NCBI GenBank assembly: GCA_008360975.2
Contig: CM039189.1
Location: forward strand, 13,334,056-13,398,055
Reading direction: 5' to 3'
Source: Lichenostomus cassidix
Taxonomy: Eukaryota; Chordata; Aves; Passeriformes; Meliphagidae
DNA: 64,000 nucleotides
The translations under genes and the position numbers were made by a program. Under the pieces are notes generated by a model, which saw only the letters and a list, made by a program, of their open reading frames with translations, searched no databases and was not told the DNA's origin. Shown piece by piece: positions 12,365 through 25,486 of the stretch. The first letter of the stretch is position 1. Each line of letters starts with the position of its first letter.

Positions 12365-15300
12365 CAATTGCCAGCCCAAGTGCCCTGATTCAGCTCAGGT
12401 TCAGCTAAAGTCCAGTTAACAAACCTTTATGAAGAAATTTCTGAATGGCTCTGTAGGTATCAGGCCAAACCAGTGACAGATATGCCAGAAAGAGATTTGA
12501 TTCATACAAATCCTCTAAGAATTTATTTTCCAGCACTGGTTCCCACTGGATTCTTCCATTATCCACTGTATCCTAGACCCCACTACCCTGGCTAAGAGGA
12601 TTGATTGCCTGAAAGGCAAAAGAGACCTCCCAAAAGCAGTTTTTACACTTGGGGAAAAGATTTTCTCACAGTCAAAAGCAAATTACTTGACTGTCCCTGC
12701 ATTTATCATATGAAGTATAAATATTATTAGTGGTCATAAAGTTAAGTGATAGCAACTGTCACTTCTACCCTTAGGGCAGATCCTCTGCCTGTACCAACAA
12801 GCTCAATACCCTCCCAGTGAAGATTCCCTGCTGGTTTTCACCAGTTCTTAAAAATGAGTTGGGAATTTGCTGAAGAATGCCCTTAAGCATATCAAGTGGG
12901 GATTCTCATTAACAAATAACAAAGGCAAATGCCATATGCTCTGCAAGCAGCCTTAACCAAGCTCAGGATTACTGCCTAAGAGAAAAGAGTAGAAATTTCC
13001 TAATTCCAAACATCACTACTATTTCACCTCAGTTTTCTCTGAGCAATCATCATCTATATTGGAACACTGCAGGAATGAGGTTGACCAACTGGGCTACACC
13101 CACAATGTAATCAAAGGACACCTGACCCTGTAATGGATATCTGTGGGAATTAGCTTGCACATCAAAAGCAGTCTAAACATGACACTGTAAGTTCCATATA
13201 AGCTAATGTATTCTATTTCTTAGAAAATTCAATTAGACTATGCTAAGCTGAGTGCTGTCACAGAAAGACCACTTATGGTATCCAGCCTGGCTTGTTTCAA
13301 ATTAACTTGGGTATCTGTATACTAAATTGTGCTGTGTAGCAAGATGAACAGGTAATACAGTTCAGCTGTTATCAGTGTAATGAGATATTAAGCTTTTACA
13401 GGTTCTCAAGAACCTAATTAATTATAGCCACAGCTTTTTAATTTCATTTTGTAACAGTAGGAATTAATTTTGGTCTGCATTAATGTAATCCATAGGCAGC
13501 AGATATCTTTACCAGTGTATCTTGTTACCTGTGAAAGGAGAAGATGATACAACAGAAACACTCTGCAGTAGTCTAGCTTGGGCAATGATGCGCTGGAATG
13601 AAAGCCAGTGGTGAAGGGAGATGCTAGAGCAAAAGTCAGACATATAACTGCTTTGTATGGAATCTAACTTTGAGATTGTACACCAACTTTTGACATTGTA
13701 CCTCACCCCAAGATAGAATTTTAGCCCACTCACATATTCTTTCCACATAGGATGTGGCAGTTTTGCATAAGAATCTTGTAATCGGCAGATTCAATAATGG
13801 TAACAAAAGATGAATTAAGAAGAACAGAGTTTTCATTTTTATTCTAGAAATGTTACCATATTTCTTGCTTCTTAAGGATTTTAGTGTTTTCTGGATGCAT
13901 CTGAAGCTTCTGAATTATTTTGTAATATCTGTGGGAGCACAGTCCTTTTGCTTATTGGCTGTCATCTTGCATTTCAGCCCACTCCTTGACAGAGCAACTA
14001 GAATATCCAAGCAAAAACTCAATAATTCGGGATCTCCAGACAGACCACTGCTGCTCTTAGAAGTAACTGGTTTACTGGTTGCAGTGCCAGCCACTGATCA
14101 GAAAATACCAAACTAGCCAGCCATGAATAGAAACAATGTAAAGACAGATGCCCTGTGTCTTTGCATGAAGTAGTTTTTTATTAGATCCTTGTGTTTAAAT
14201 TCTCTTATATGTTTCTCTAAAGACAGACTGGGTAACGGATGAATGGGAAAAAAAAAGAGGAACGGGAGGGAAAAGAAAATTATTTTAAAAGCTGTGCAGG
14301 TTTGTGTGCTCTTGTTTTTCTACCACCATGCTAACCTTCACCCCTCCTTTAGGCTTTAGGGATTCTATATGTACATTTATTCTTTAACATAACACTACTT
14401 ATTCCTGAATGAGTGACACTCCTGTAGCATCCAGACTTACCACTTAGAAGTACAGCATTTTGCTGCTAATACATTCTGTCACACTCTACCTTCTAGTTTT
14501 ACGGTACTCTAATTACAGTCCGCAGGCCATCAGTGTTGTTCTGCCACTGCAGCTGGAGGTCAGCTGCAAGAGACCTCTACCTATTAGGACCTCCTGCAGA
14601 GGTACTGGTTATTAAGGTAATGCAACTTTACTCTAGTATAGAAATAACACAGAACTAACATAATGAATAGCTTTCATGGAGGGAAGATGACTTCCCTTGC
14701 ACAAATGCACCTTCCTTAGTAATGCTTCTCAAATGTGCATGCTCCTTACTTCCTTTGAACTAAAAAAAAAAATCTGTAGTGCTTCATTGACACCAAAAAT
14801 GCTTATTTTAATGAATATCAAAACAAAATTGTAGGTGCAGAAACATGTTTTTAATTTTCTGATATAAACATGTCTTTCTACAGATTGATAGGTAGATAAC
14901 ATCAGTGCAAAGACTTCTCAACAGTTGTATTTTATCCCTTTATAAGGTAAAATAGGCAGTAACCTTTGTATTAATAAAATATTCTACTTATGGATATTTA
15001 ATATATACAGCAATGAACAAAAGGAAAGCCCACGGTAAACTATATATGAATAGCAAACAGGAGATTGAATTTGGTAAACAGCTTGCAAATAAGCCTTCTG
15101 TAGAGTCTGGTTATTCAAAAGAATTTACAACTGTGTTGGCTTGGAATTTTCTGATTGAATGTTGGGACTTTTCCCATCATGGAATATTAATTAATGGAAC
15201 CTGAAAGCATATACAGTCAGTTCAAAGAAATACTATAAAATTTTTTGGACAAGCTGTCCCATTTCAGCTTTTTCACAGTATAAAGTTGTTGGTTTCTTCA

Positions 15301-15540
15301 GTTGAGAGGAAGTTTGTGGTTTTAACTAGATATTTTTAAATTTAAAATGAGTTACATGTAAAAATCTTTAATATTAAAAGAAATATCTACAGGAAAACAT
15401 CGAGTATTCCAATGAAATTTATCAAGATTTTGGATTTGTGTGGTTTTTGTCATGTCAATGTCTTGCCTAAAATATTGCCCCAGAATCTATTTCCTTGCTT
15501 ATCTCCCAAATAAAATTTATGCCTATTATGTTTGAGGGAG
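12365..15540. other. Non-coding stretch, partly homeodomain-site-rich
   Basis: No gene is visible. From about 13400 to 13500 there is a run of TAAT/ATTA cores (ATTAATTATAG, GGAATTAATTTTGG, CATTAATGTAATCC), which is the texture of many vertebrate conserved non-coding elements; conservation cannot be tested here. At 14549-14567 the arms GCAGCTG and CAGCTGC form a 7-bp stem around 5 nt, next to a weaker ACCTCT/AGAGGT pair. The rest is unremarkable. Confidence 0.55.
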
Positions 15541-15768
15541 ATGATTCTGGCCCTCCACTCTGCTCTGCTGAGACTCCCTTGAAGCAATGCCTTCAGCTCT
15601 GGGGTCCTCAGCACAGCAAGGACATCGATCTGTTGATGCATGTCCAGAGAAGGCCACAAAAATTATCAGAGAGCTGGAGCACCTCTGCCATGAGGAAAGG
15701 CTGGAAGAGTTGGGGTTGTTCAGGCTGGAGGAGAACGCTCCTGGTGACTTTGCAGCACTTCCAGCCCT
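15541..15768 (+). mobile_element. CR1 LINE fragment, ORF2 3' part (decayed)
   Basis: This is a relic of a CR1 non-LTR retrotransposon, the dominant LINE of birds and other reptiles. Translation gives the C-terminal reverse-transcriptase region. One frame carries CLQLWGPQHSKDIDLLMHVQ (about 15590-15650). The next section continues in another frame as ATKIIRELEHLCHEERLEEL and then GLFRLEENAPGDFAAL, so the copy has a frameshift near 15655. CR1 elements are transcribed, reverse transcribed and inserted by target-primed reverse transcription. This copy lacks the 5' part, the active-site motifs and the usual 3' untranslated tail; the match fades after about 15765. Most CR1 copies are 5'-truncated but keep the 3' end, so the missing 3' end suggests a later deletion or rearrangement. 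It is inactive. Confidence 0.92.
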
Positions 15769-15769
15769 C

Positions 15770-18700
15770 TCTTTGTCACTGCCTTTGGCAAACTGACCAG
15801 TCCTTACTACAGTAGAGGTTAGTTTTAGCCAAGGAAAGGAACTATTTCTATAAATAGGCATAACATTTTGTGGCAGAATTCTTAACGGCTTTTGATTAAA
15901 AGCTATCTTTTTCTAAATGTGTAAACATCAACTTTCCCTTCTACTAAATTATGTGTTTCCTTTTTGTGTGGTTCAGATGGACATGCTTTTTTTAGTGTCT
16001 TTGACCATGGGAAGGTCACCCAGAAGATCAACAGAAGGCAAACAGGCTGTTTCCACTACAGTCACCAATTAGAATATGTCAATTCTTATGGCTAAAAGAT
16101 TAAAACCTTCAGCACATTTGTAGCAACTCATGGCACGTATTGCTGTTACCACACTCAAGTAACAATACTAAATTGTTTTGGTTAGTTACACAGTCATCAA
16201 AACCATCAGTTAACTGCAGCATCACAGACCTCAGCACAAATCCATACATGACTGACACATGCACGGTTATCTCCTCAAGACTCCAGTGGACTTATGTTGC
16301 TTACAGTGAATAACAATAATTTTCTTATCTTGTCTCACTTTTTATTGGAGTGCCATATAATGCAGCTGCATAGCTGTGCAGTGTGGTGTTAGTGGTGTCA
16401 GTGCTTGATTTAGCCAACAATCCACCACAATTAAGATCTAGCTCTGAAGTTTCAAGGGTCTGAGGTGTCTTACCAGGAAGTGAGTCCAAATATCTGTATT
16501 TTCATTAAAAAATCCACTGGATCACACTTCTTGAAGAGAAGAAGGAGGACACTTTCAATTTTCTATCAAAATTTCATATTTAAAGAAAGAAAATATATTT
16601 TTACAATCTTTTAGAAAACACACACTAGTATTTCTTTGTGACAGCCTATTTCTGAAGAGAATTTAAACTTGTCTGCATCAGAAGGGCTTAAAATGCATAT
16701 TTTGTTCAGCATTTAGACAAAAGAAACATTTACATATTTGAGTATGATAAGCTGAAAAATAGAAGCTCTAACTACTTGAAAGAATAATGTTTTCTGAAGA
16801 CTGCTACTCACCCACATTAAAGTACAGTTGTATCAAAATACTCATGATCACATCTATAGACTATTCTAAATTTTTTCCTTGTAATTCAATAATACAAGAG
16901 TAGAATACAATAAGTAAAAATTATCTAGAGATTAAAATTCACATGACTATGGAATATGTTGTGGTTGAAACCGCTCTTTAAATCTGAAGATCCATGAAAT
17001 CATTTCTATGATAACTGCTAAGAGTTAAAAATATTGCATTAAATGCCACAAAATCCATAATCAAGGAAAAATTAATCAACCTTGGTGGAAAAAGACTTAC
17101 AGGGAAAGTAAAAGCATGAGTGAAAAAAAATAATTAAAGTAAAAAAGGGAACATTGATAGCAATTAATATAAATTAAGAGTCAGGAGATTGCTAGAATGC
17201 TTGAGGCTAATGTCAATGAGAAATCAATGGCCAACACAATTAAGGACAATAAGGATTTTTCAAAGTACATTAGCAACAAAATGCATTCTAACAGCAGTAT
17301 TAGTACAGTAATAGATTAATATAGTAGAAAGGCCATTAAAAAACAAACAGCACAGAAAGGCTCACAAACTAGTTTCATTCTGAATTTGGGAGAATTCCAA
17401 TACAATTCAATACTGTCAAGAAAATATACTACCAACCAGAAGTGATTTAGGGAAGTAATACTGAATAGCTACCACACTAAGATTTCTTTTCAGGTCAGTA
17501 CAAATAGAAAACTCTGATCCAAGAGCGGGAGAAAAGCTTATTTTGTTTCTGGTAGCTCATGAAATTCAGGGAACTTCCTAAAGGAAACTGAAAAAAAAAT
17601 GGAGCACTTGTAACTTTCAAAGTTGTGGTATGACCTCAGACACAGGCACAAATAATTGTAGGGCTGCTTGTGTGTCACTTTAAATAAAGATTTAGAAAAG
17701 ACTGGTGGAAGATTCAAAATTTATTAACTGACAGAAGTCAAAATACAACTGCAAGTGGACAATCCACTGTATGTGTGCTCTGACCTCCTACAGAGACCAA
17801 ATTTTGGTCATATTAGAATTATTTAGCATTTTTATCATTCCCTGTACAAAAACATCGACTTTTCCTATTAACCTGACAAGCAAAGAGGATTTTGGCACAA
17901 GTCAGCAAGAAGAGAAGAGCTTAGATCACTGTAGTAAATGGGGCACAGAGTAATTATATTAATTTCAACATGGTCAAACATAGGGTAATATATCTAGGAA
18001 CAAAAAATTATTGGATGTCTCTGCCTACTTCTGTTGAGCAGGCAGAGGTACAATGCAATCTCCAGCTGGAAGCTAAGAGGTAAATCCTAATTTAAAATAA
18101 ATTACAGATTTCTACTGCCAGGTAAAAGAAAATAGGGTGGCAGTCTTCCACCAGTAGTGGTGGATTCTCCACTGCTAGAACTAGTCAAATCACAGCTCGA
18201 CACTCTAAGTCACAAAGTTTATTCACAATGAAAATGAATTTAGGGACCATTTATGCTGTGCTGTCAGCTTACATATAATCCTCTTCCCAAAGCAAGGTGC
18301 GGCCATGAGCAGGAAGGCTCCTTGCTATTCCTGGGCACACAGCCAATTCAATGGTCTTGATAGGATATAAATGGTCTGCAGCTCACAGCACTGGGCCAGC
18401 ATTTCCACTGCCAGTTTTATTTATAGCCTTGCCACATCCATTAAACAAAGTCACAGAACATCTCCAGCACAAGGAAAAAGGACAGAAGAGCTGAATGTTA
18501 TCTGATGTCATTCTGAAAGTTTCTTTCCAAACAGTTGCAATGTTGTGACTCTAGGGCAGAATTCTGCCCTCTATACTGGGTCTTTGCTGGCCAGGAAAAT
18601 GTCTCTGAAGACAAAGGAGAGCCAGAGGTTTATGAACACTCACCCAGAACCCAAACACCAGTGTACTACGAGTGCTGACAGATGTGAATGAGGATTGTCG

Positions 18701-20220
18701 CAGATACAGTACCCATATGTGAAAACCCCCTACTGCCTTAATGCTTACAAGGTTTCTTCGAAGTAAACTTGTTATTTGGTAAGATCTCTTGCCATCTGAA
18801 ATCCATATGACTTATAAGTGAGTCAGTAGAAAACACCTAAATATACAAACATACTAAAACTGGATAATGACACATTCATTACTGAGGAGTAGAAAATGAA
18901 CAGCCTTGTATGGGGTAGAACAGCAGCTGCCCTCTTCCACTGTACAACAGCAGTATTAGGCTCTTTGCTCTGTCAACAGCTTTGAAAAGTATAAAGTGAC
19001 ATCTACCCCACTGTAATGTTTAAGTAGATTCTGAGGTTCACAGCTGGAAATTTTATTAACTGATTGAGGAACACAGATTTCTTTTTGTTTTACAAGGAGG
19101 TACTATTCAGTAAAAGTCAGTCTTCAGGGTAAAAACACTCTCTAGTGACACACATTTCAAACCTGTTGCTCCCAGTGTACTCTGGAGACAAAGAGAGAGC
19201 AGCTCATAGGACCAAAATATTCTGTGTTGGACAAGAGTAATCTGATAAGCTTCTTAATTCTAATTTTCTGTTTGTCACTTAATAATGAAGCATGATCGTG
19301 CCTAACCCAAACTTCCTTCTTTTTTTTAAAGAGCCATCACTTCAGCCATTCACTGTTCAATCTCTGTTCAGCACCTTGACATTAGACTGTGCCTATGGAT
19401 ATGTGCCAACCAGAATTATAACATGGGAATGGATAAATCACAAGTAAAAAATATTCAGAATCCGTATTACTGTAATTATTTTTGTAATTGTTTTAACAGA
19501 TGTTAAAAGAAAAAACAAAACAACAACCCAGTAAAAGCTGGAAGAGTAATAAAGAAATTAGGTTTCACAGCCATGTTCATAAGCCTTCCATAAAAAGTAG
19601 AGGGAAGACAACTGACGATATTAAAAAAAATAAGGAAAAAACTATCCTAAATCCTCACTGAAAAAAAGGGCAAAAAAGAGCTGTCCTACTACAGCTTATT
19701 TGTACCTGCCACTAAATTTTCATCCATCTTGAATTCTTCTTGACCTCTTCAAATAGCATGACATTTTTACCATTAACTGCAATAGACTTTGTTCAACAGC
19801 CAGCAAAAGGAAACAGCCAGCAAAAGGTTTTCCAAGCATTCTCCTTTCTTAAACAAGCCCAAAGGACTATTCAAAACTATTGTACCACCCTCACTGGCTA
19901 TGGTAACAAAACATTTAATTCCCCACAGTTGTCAAGCATGTTTAAGACTCATGCAAGCAACGAATGTTAAAAAGAAAAGTTCTATTCCAACAAAAGGGAA
20001 AGCTCAACTGTGAAGATCTTTGAAGGAAATGCTGCACCTCAGTGCTACTATCTTTGATCTGTGATTGGTACCTCTAACAGAGGTACACTTGACACTTTAA
20101 ATATTGATGAGATATTTGCTGAGCTGCCATTAAAAGCCAAGGCTTCACTTTCTAGTGAAAGAAAAACACAAGCTTCAAAGACTCTGCAGAGGTCCTGATC
20201 TCAAGAGCCTTTAAAGAAGC
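15770..20220. other. AT-rich non-coding stretch
   Basis: I see no gene. A minus-strand decoy exon of 31 nt near 18650-18680 has a fair acceptor and donor but no recognisable product. A 17-base tandem duplication lies at 19795-19827 and is listed separately. The rest is A/T-rich with no simple structure. Confidence 0.7.
19795..19827 (+). repeat. 17-bp tandem duplication
   Basis: The unit AACAGCCAGCAAAAGG occurs at 19795-19810 and again at 19812-19827, a period of 17 bases. The copies are identical, so the duplication is probably recent replication slippage. No gene is associated. Confidence 0.85.
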
Positions 20221-20227
20221 TGAAAGT

Positions 20228-20272
20228 ATATCAAACCAAGGGAAGGGGGATCACCCTGTCTTGGTTTGATAT
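20228..20272. repeat. Hairpin with a perfect 13-bp stem
   Basis: ATATCAAACCAAG (20228-20240) and CTTGGTTTGATAT (20260-20272) are exact reverse complements around a 19-nt purine-rich loop (20241-20259). The loop itself contains GGGGGATCACCCT, which can add a small inner pairing. The stem is too short for a typical microRNA precursor. It could be a small foldback element or a chance inverted repeat kept by low divergence. Confidence 0.7.
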
Positions 20273-23200
20273 GCCATAGCACCACTTGTTATATACAATG
20301 GTTTGAAAGTATTAAAAAGTATGAAGCCTCTTTTGTAGTTACCATTCCCCTACCTAGGGTGCTGGAGAAGAAAATCATCCTCGTTTTATATAGATAATAT
20401 GCATTAACAGATAGTACATATACTACAAATAACTTTGTATGGTTTTGTTCTTTGCTTGTGTAGATAACTCTGATTTAAGTTTTACTATTTCTGAGCCACA
20501 TAAAAAAAGACATCTGAATAATTCAGACAAATTAATGTTCAGCAACCAGATTCTGTTACGTCCTAACCAGCCAGTAGAAGAGGAAATTTCACAGTCATAT
20601 GCATCAGCTCACTCTATAGAGATGAAGTAAAAGTGATTGTCAGGGGCCAATAAAGCATTCAGCTGAGTTTTCTTGCCTGTTCCACTGTGATTTCATCCAT
20701 ATGTCCATCCAAGCTTCATTACTATTAGTATAACTATCAGGAAAGGCATGCTACATAAGGAAGGAATGATCAAGGATAATGAACAAAAAATTAAGCTACC
20801 ACTAGCTTTTTGTTACATTAATGCAGACAAAGAAAGCACACAGAGGAACTTTTGATCTTTGGTCTCAACTGTCTTAGAGTCCGTAAGCCTCTTGAAAGAA
20901 GTCAGGTGTGAAACACTGCCCAAAAGCTTACTGCAGCTGGACATCCTTATTGCTGGCCAGGGAAGCTGCAGGGCTACAAGATGCTCCATTGCTATTCAGC
21001 ATTCTGAGCAGCTAAGCAATAGGAAGAGTGAATTTCTGGCCATTGTCCCTGTGTGTAAGCTGAGCAAGGAAGACTTAGCAAAAGAAGTTGCTGAGAGAAG
21101 AGAAAGTTAATCCAGCTTATTTCTCCACAGAGTAAAGGAAAATATGGCTGATCTGTAACTCTGCTTTATGAGAACATTGCAAGGTGATCATTCAGCATGT
21201 ATGATCTTCTTTAAAAAGTGGATGGAGAGCAAGTCTCTTCCAATATAAAAGAAAAACATACAATCAAAAAGTGCAACTCTTTAGTTTTTCAATTAGTTAC
21301 AAAAAGGAAAAACAAAAAAATAACCATTCCGAAGTTGAAGTATTGTGCAATATACTTCAAGCACTGCAAACTATATTTGGCCAGGAGACAGTGCCATTTT
21401 CAACACTGAGGAAAAGGGAGTAAAAATGTCACATTATTTCCCAACGTTTACTTTCCCATATTGTTTTTTCTATCTTGATTTTAAAGGAGAAAATCATCAG
21501 AGCATTGGCAGACAGTTAACTTAGAGACTCAGCACTTCAGTTTTTACTAAAACTTTAGGAAAAGAATTATAGAATAAAATCTGATATTAAGATATATCTG
21601 AGCAATCACAGATGGTATTCTAAAGACTTCTATCCAGTACACTGCATGCAAACCCAGACACTATGGGTGCTCCTGCCGGCAGCAATTTGCCGAAGTGCTT
21701 ATGCTTAGCACTTCTGTATATTGTAGTCATGTTAAGACAATAAATCATAAATAAAAACACTGGCTTTAACATTTGCATGTTCTAGACGATAAAAGTATCA
21801 AAATTAAATCTTCTTTTTGACTGACATTAAATTAGAAGTTAACTGAGAAAAAAGCTTAAGTGCAATTAATAATTGACTTGAAGATTACATGAAGATTAAA
21901 ATTTATTTAAAATCATACTGAAGAAGAGACAATAACATTATCTGCCTTTGACATCACAGTGCTATAAAAAGTTACCTGAAAGAGCCACTTTAGTTAATTT
22001 CTCTGTAGAATAGGAGAAAAATATGATTTAGAACAATTAGACAATATATTATGAATCTTTGTGCATTTACAAATGAAACTTGTTATTCTGTTTTCATACC
22101 CATTTTATCCCTAAAAGCCTTTTCTTTAAAGCAATTGCAATTTACACTATGTGTGAGAGCACATTCACATTTACAAATGGAAACAAAGGTATGTGTTATT
22201 ATAGAGATCTGCGAAGACACGCTGCATATGTTTTCTTCACAATGTAAACCAGCTGCATGTTAGTCTGTGTCATCCTGAGAATGGCTACTCACCATAAAAG
22301 TTTCAATAGTAGGATCTTAGGATTTTTAAAAGAGCATTCATACAATTAGCTTTTCAATTCCAATTACATTAATAAAGCCAAATACCTTGGTGCCAGATCC
22401 TTGCAGACAAGTGAGCAAAACTCACTTTTATGTACTAACCTTATCAGTTAATCTTATTCCAACAGAGGACCATGTATTTTTGGTAAAGATTTGAAGTTTT
22501 TAAAAAAGTCACGCCCTCAGCACTGGAGAACTAACTTCTTTAACTCCGCTTAGAGGAGATTTAAAAATTTGGTCTCATGAAATGGATATCAGCCATTAGG
22601 TGAATATTAGACAATATGTGCTCAGCAGTACTCCAATCTAATAGCTGCCCCAGCTGAATCAGTATAATGCTTCCTTTTCACTGTGTTATCTCTCAGTAAT
22701 AGCATATTGTTATGGCCAGATCATCAAAGAGTAGAAACTGGCAGAGCACTATTGATTTCAGGAGAGCTATACTAACTTGCACCAGCTGAGATTCTGCCTT
22801 TCTTAACACAAATGCATTGTAAACTTAAAACCATAGCCAGAATTGCATGGATCAGCTACGTGTAGACATTATACAAAGTATCTGAACCATATAAAGAAAT
22901 ACATGTGATGAGGCTTACACTGAAGAACGCACAGAGCAGATCAGGAATCTGTTGTTTTAAATACAAGGGGCATTGTTGGAATGGCTGAATGTTGTTTCAG
23001 ATTGCTCAAAAATACTATCTTCAGATAAAAAGACTGATGCTATTCAAAGTCATAGCCGCCTGCAGCAACAAATTGCAAAGCAAGCATCATTGACGCAAAT
23101 CATTCAAACAATAAATACAACTAAAACTACCTGAATACCGTTCAAATACAGAGAATAAGCATCAATTCTGTTGATACAGAACAATTTAAATACAGACATT

Positions 23201-25457
23201 CAAATAAAAGTTGCAAACATTTTTTTTTAAATAAAGCTGCACACAATGCAATTTCAGAAGGTGTCTCCATTTCCATTCTAATTTTGAGTGATTTGGTGGA
23301 ACTCAAGACAGTTGCAACACCATTTAGATTGTATAGAACACTCAAACCCTTACTGAAATAAGCAATATTGTTCAGCTTCCTCCATAATCTATTCTAGTAC
23401 CTTTGCCCACCTTAATACTCAATTTTGCAGGAATTTCTATGGTGCCTTAAAATGATAACTTATAAGCATCAACACATTATTGCACAAATTCCTGTCACTA
23501 CTGTTGGACCTTTAAAATATAAACTCAGTGAGGCTGGTGGACACATTTCCACAGACTTCTAAAATGCTGAATTTCATATTATGTGTTTCACTCTCATACT
23601 CATCACAGACTTTGTTATACAATACTATTTACCGGATATACATACAATTTGTATTTTGATATCACAGCATGATCACTTTTTAAAAAACATGCTACATACC
23701 ACAAATACCAGTAAGTTATGAAAAAGTTGTAAGTATAATTTTGGGTCTCCAGTCTCATATCAGAAAAATCCAAATCACATAATCCTGAGTGACAGGAGGA
23801 TGCTTACAGCCTTTTGCAACTTCCCATAGCAGGACATAATTCACACAATTCCTAACATCACACATGCCTGGAGCAGCAGGTGAGGCAAGAGGCCAAAAAT
23901 GAATCAAAATAGCAGAAGCCACATAGCAAAGGCATGGCCATAACTTTTCAAGGTTTGCTGCTTAAACAAAAAAAAAGTAAAATATTGTACTGGGAATATT
24001 AAACTGCTTCAGGTTTCTCTATTAATTTAAGCTCTACTTTTGGAAGCACAGGCAATAGACATATATAGACTTACACACACATAAAGTAACAACCCCAAAA
24101 AGCCCAGAAGTCAGGGCAAAAAATGATCCTTTGTCCTTCCACACACAGACATCAGAAGGATTTGGCATCAATTCATGTCACCTACAAGTTCAGCTCCAGA
24201 GTTAGTGCTAACAGGAAGAGTTGATGCTGAAGGAAGCAAACACAGACTACAGTTATATAAGAGAAATTCACATAGTGCTGGGAAGCGGAAAAAAATTGAA
24301 ATCTTACCTAATTTATTTCAAAATAAAAGTAAATAGATAGTAAACACATATTAACTATATATACATGTATAAAAGATATAAAAACATTTTAAAGTATCCT
24401 ATCAAATTTAGCATTAAACTAGTGTGTGGGGAACACTGTGTAGTTATATGGTAATATAAAGAGGAAACTGTCTAATGGTATACCGTATTATATATTCCAA
24501 ATGTAAAGCCACTCAGTGAAAATGTTTCAAGTACCTTCCCTCTTTACTTATTTTTAAGCAACAAATCCTTTGCTCTCTAAGTAAGATATTTTTCAAGAAA
24601 TGTATTTATTTGTATGTATAAAGCACCTCATTAGCTAAACTGACTCTCACAGAGGCTGTGGTCGGACCTCAACTGAAGCAGGCATCACCCTTGGGTCCAG
24701 TTCCATTTGGACCCTCTTCAAGTCACTTGAAGCCCTTTTACCTTCTCTATAACATTCAACATATAAATGTTACCAGGTCAATGTCAATAAAAGATGCCAG
24801 CCAATTCAAATTTCAGCTGGTGTACATTATTTTCAATGGTAGTGAAGAGCACTTGGAAACATCAGCCTAAATTTGATGAGTGCATATGGCTTTAAAAACC
24901 ATGGCCAATGTCTGTCTCTCTACACCAGAACTGCTCACACCAAAATGCAAACAGCAGTAGACTGCCCAGTCAAGGATCTCATTATTAAAGATACACCTAC
25001 AAAGAGCTTTCTTAACACCACAGAATAAATTAATAGCAACAGGTAAGAAAAGCTATGAAAAAATGTTTTGTCAGGAAAACATAATACTTATAGTGTTCAC
25101 TAGAATCCATTAAAAGTGCAATGGAAAGGAGATGAAGTAGCATTAACACCGAATTTAACCATAGCATCTATTGCTTTGGAGGACTAACCACAGAATGAAG
25201 TCCTCTCTTGGACAGTGTGTGCACCACTCCACTACTCATGACAGTCTATTCAGGAATAGAAGCTGATAAACAAGTGAAAGGTTATAAGCTTTTAAGTCTG
25301 CATAATCCATTCTTCTGCTCCACAACATGCTATGGAATTTATTGAACTGGTTCAAATAGATCTACACAAGTATGAACATTACTCAGGCACAGTAAAAATT
25401 GAGAAAATTCATGATGATATAAATAATGTGCTTATGCAAGCATCCAAACAGTCATAT

Positions 25458-25486
25458 TGCACTTATTTTGTATTGCAGGTGAGGAA
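25458..25486 (+). other. Juxtaposed splice acceptor and donor (recursive-splice-like)
   Basis: The T-rich run ACTTATTTTGTATTGCAG ends at 25478 and is followed at once by GTGAGG, so a 3' splice site abuts a 5' splice site. In long vertebrate introns this zero-length-exon layout can mark a recursive splice site. The pyrimidine tract has purine interruptions, so this is weaker than the site at 46446. Confidence 0.2.

Noticed and set aside
23835..23881. 47-nt + strand unit with a fair acceptor and GTGAGG donor, open as DIIHTIPNITHAW
   Set aside because: It is isolated, its product is unrecognised, and similar units are frequent on both strands. Kept only as a note in the block description.
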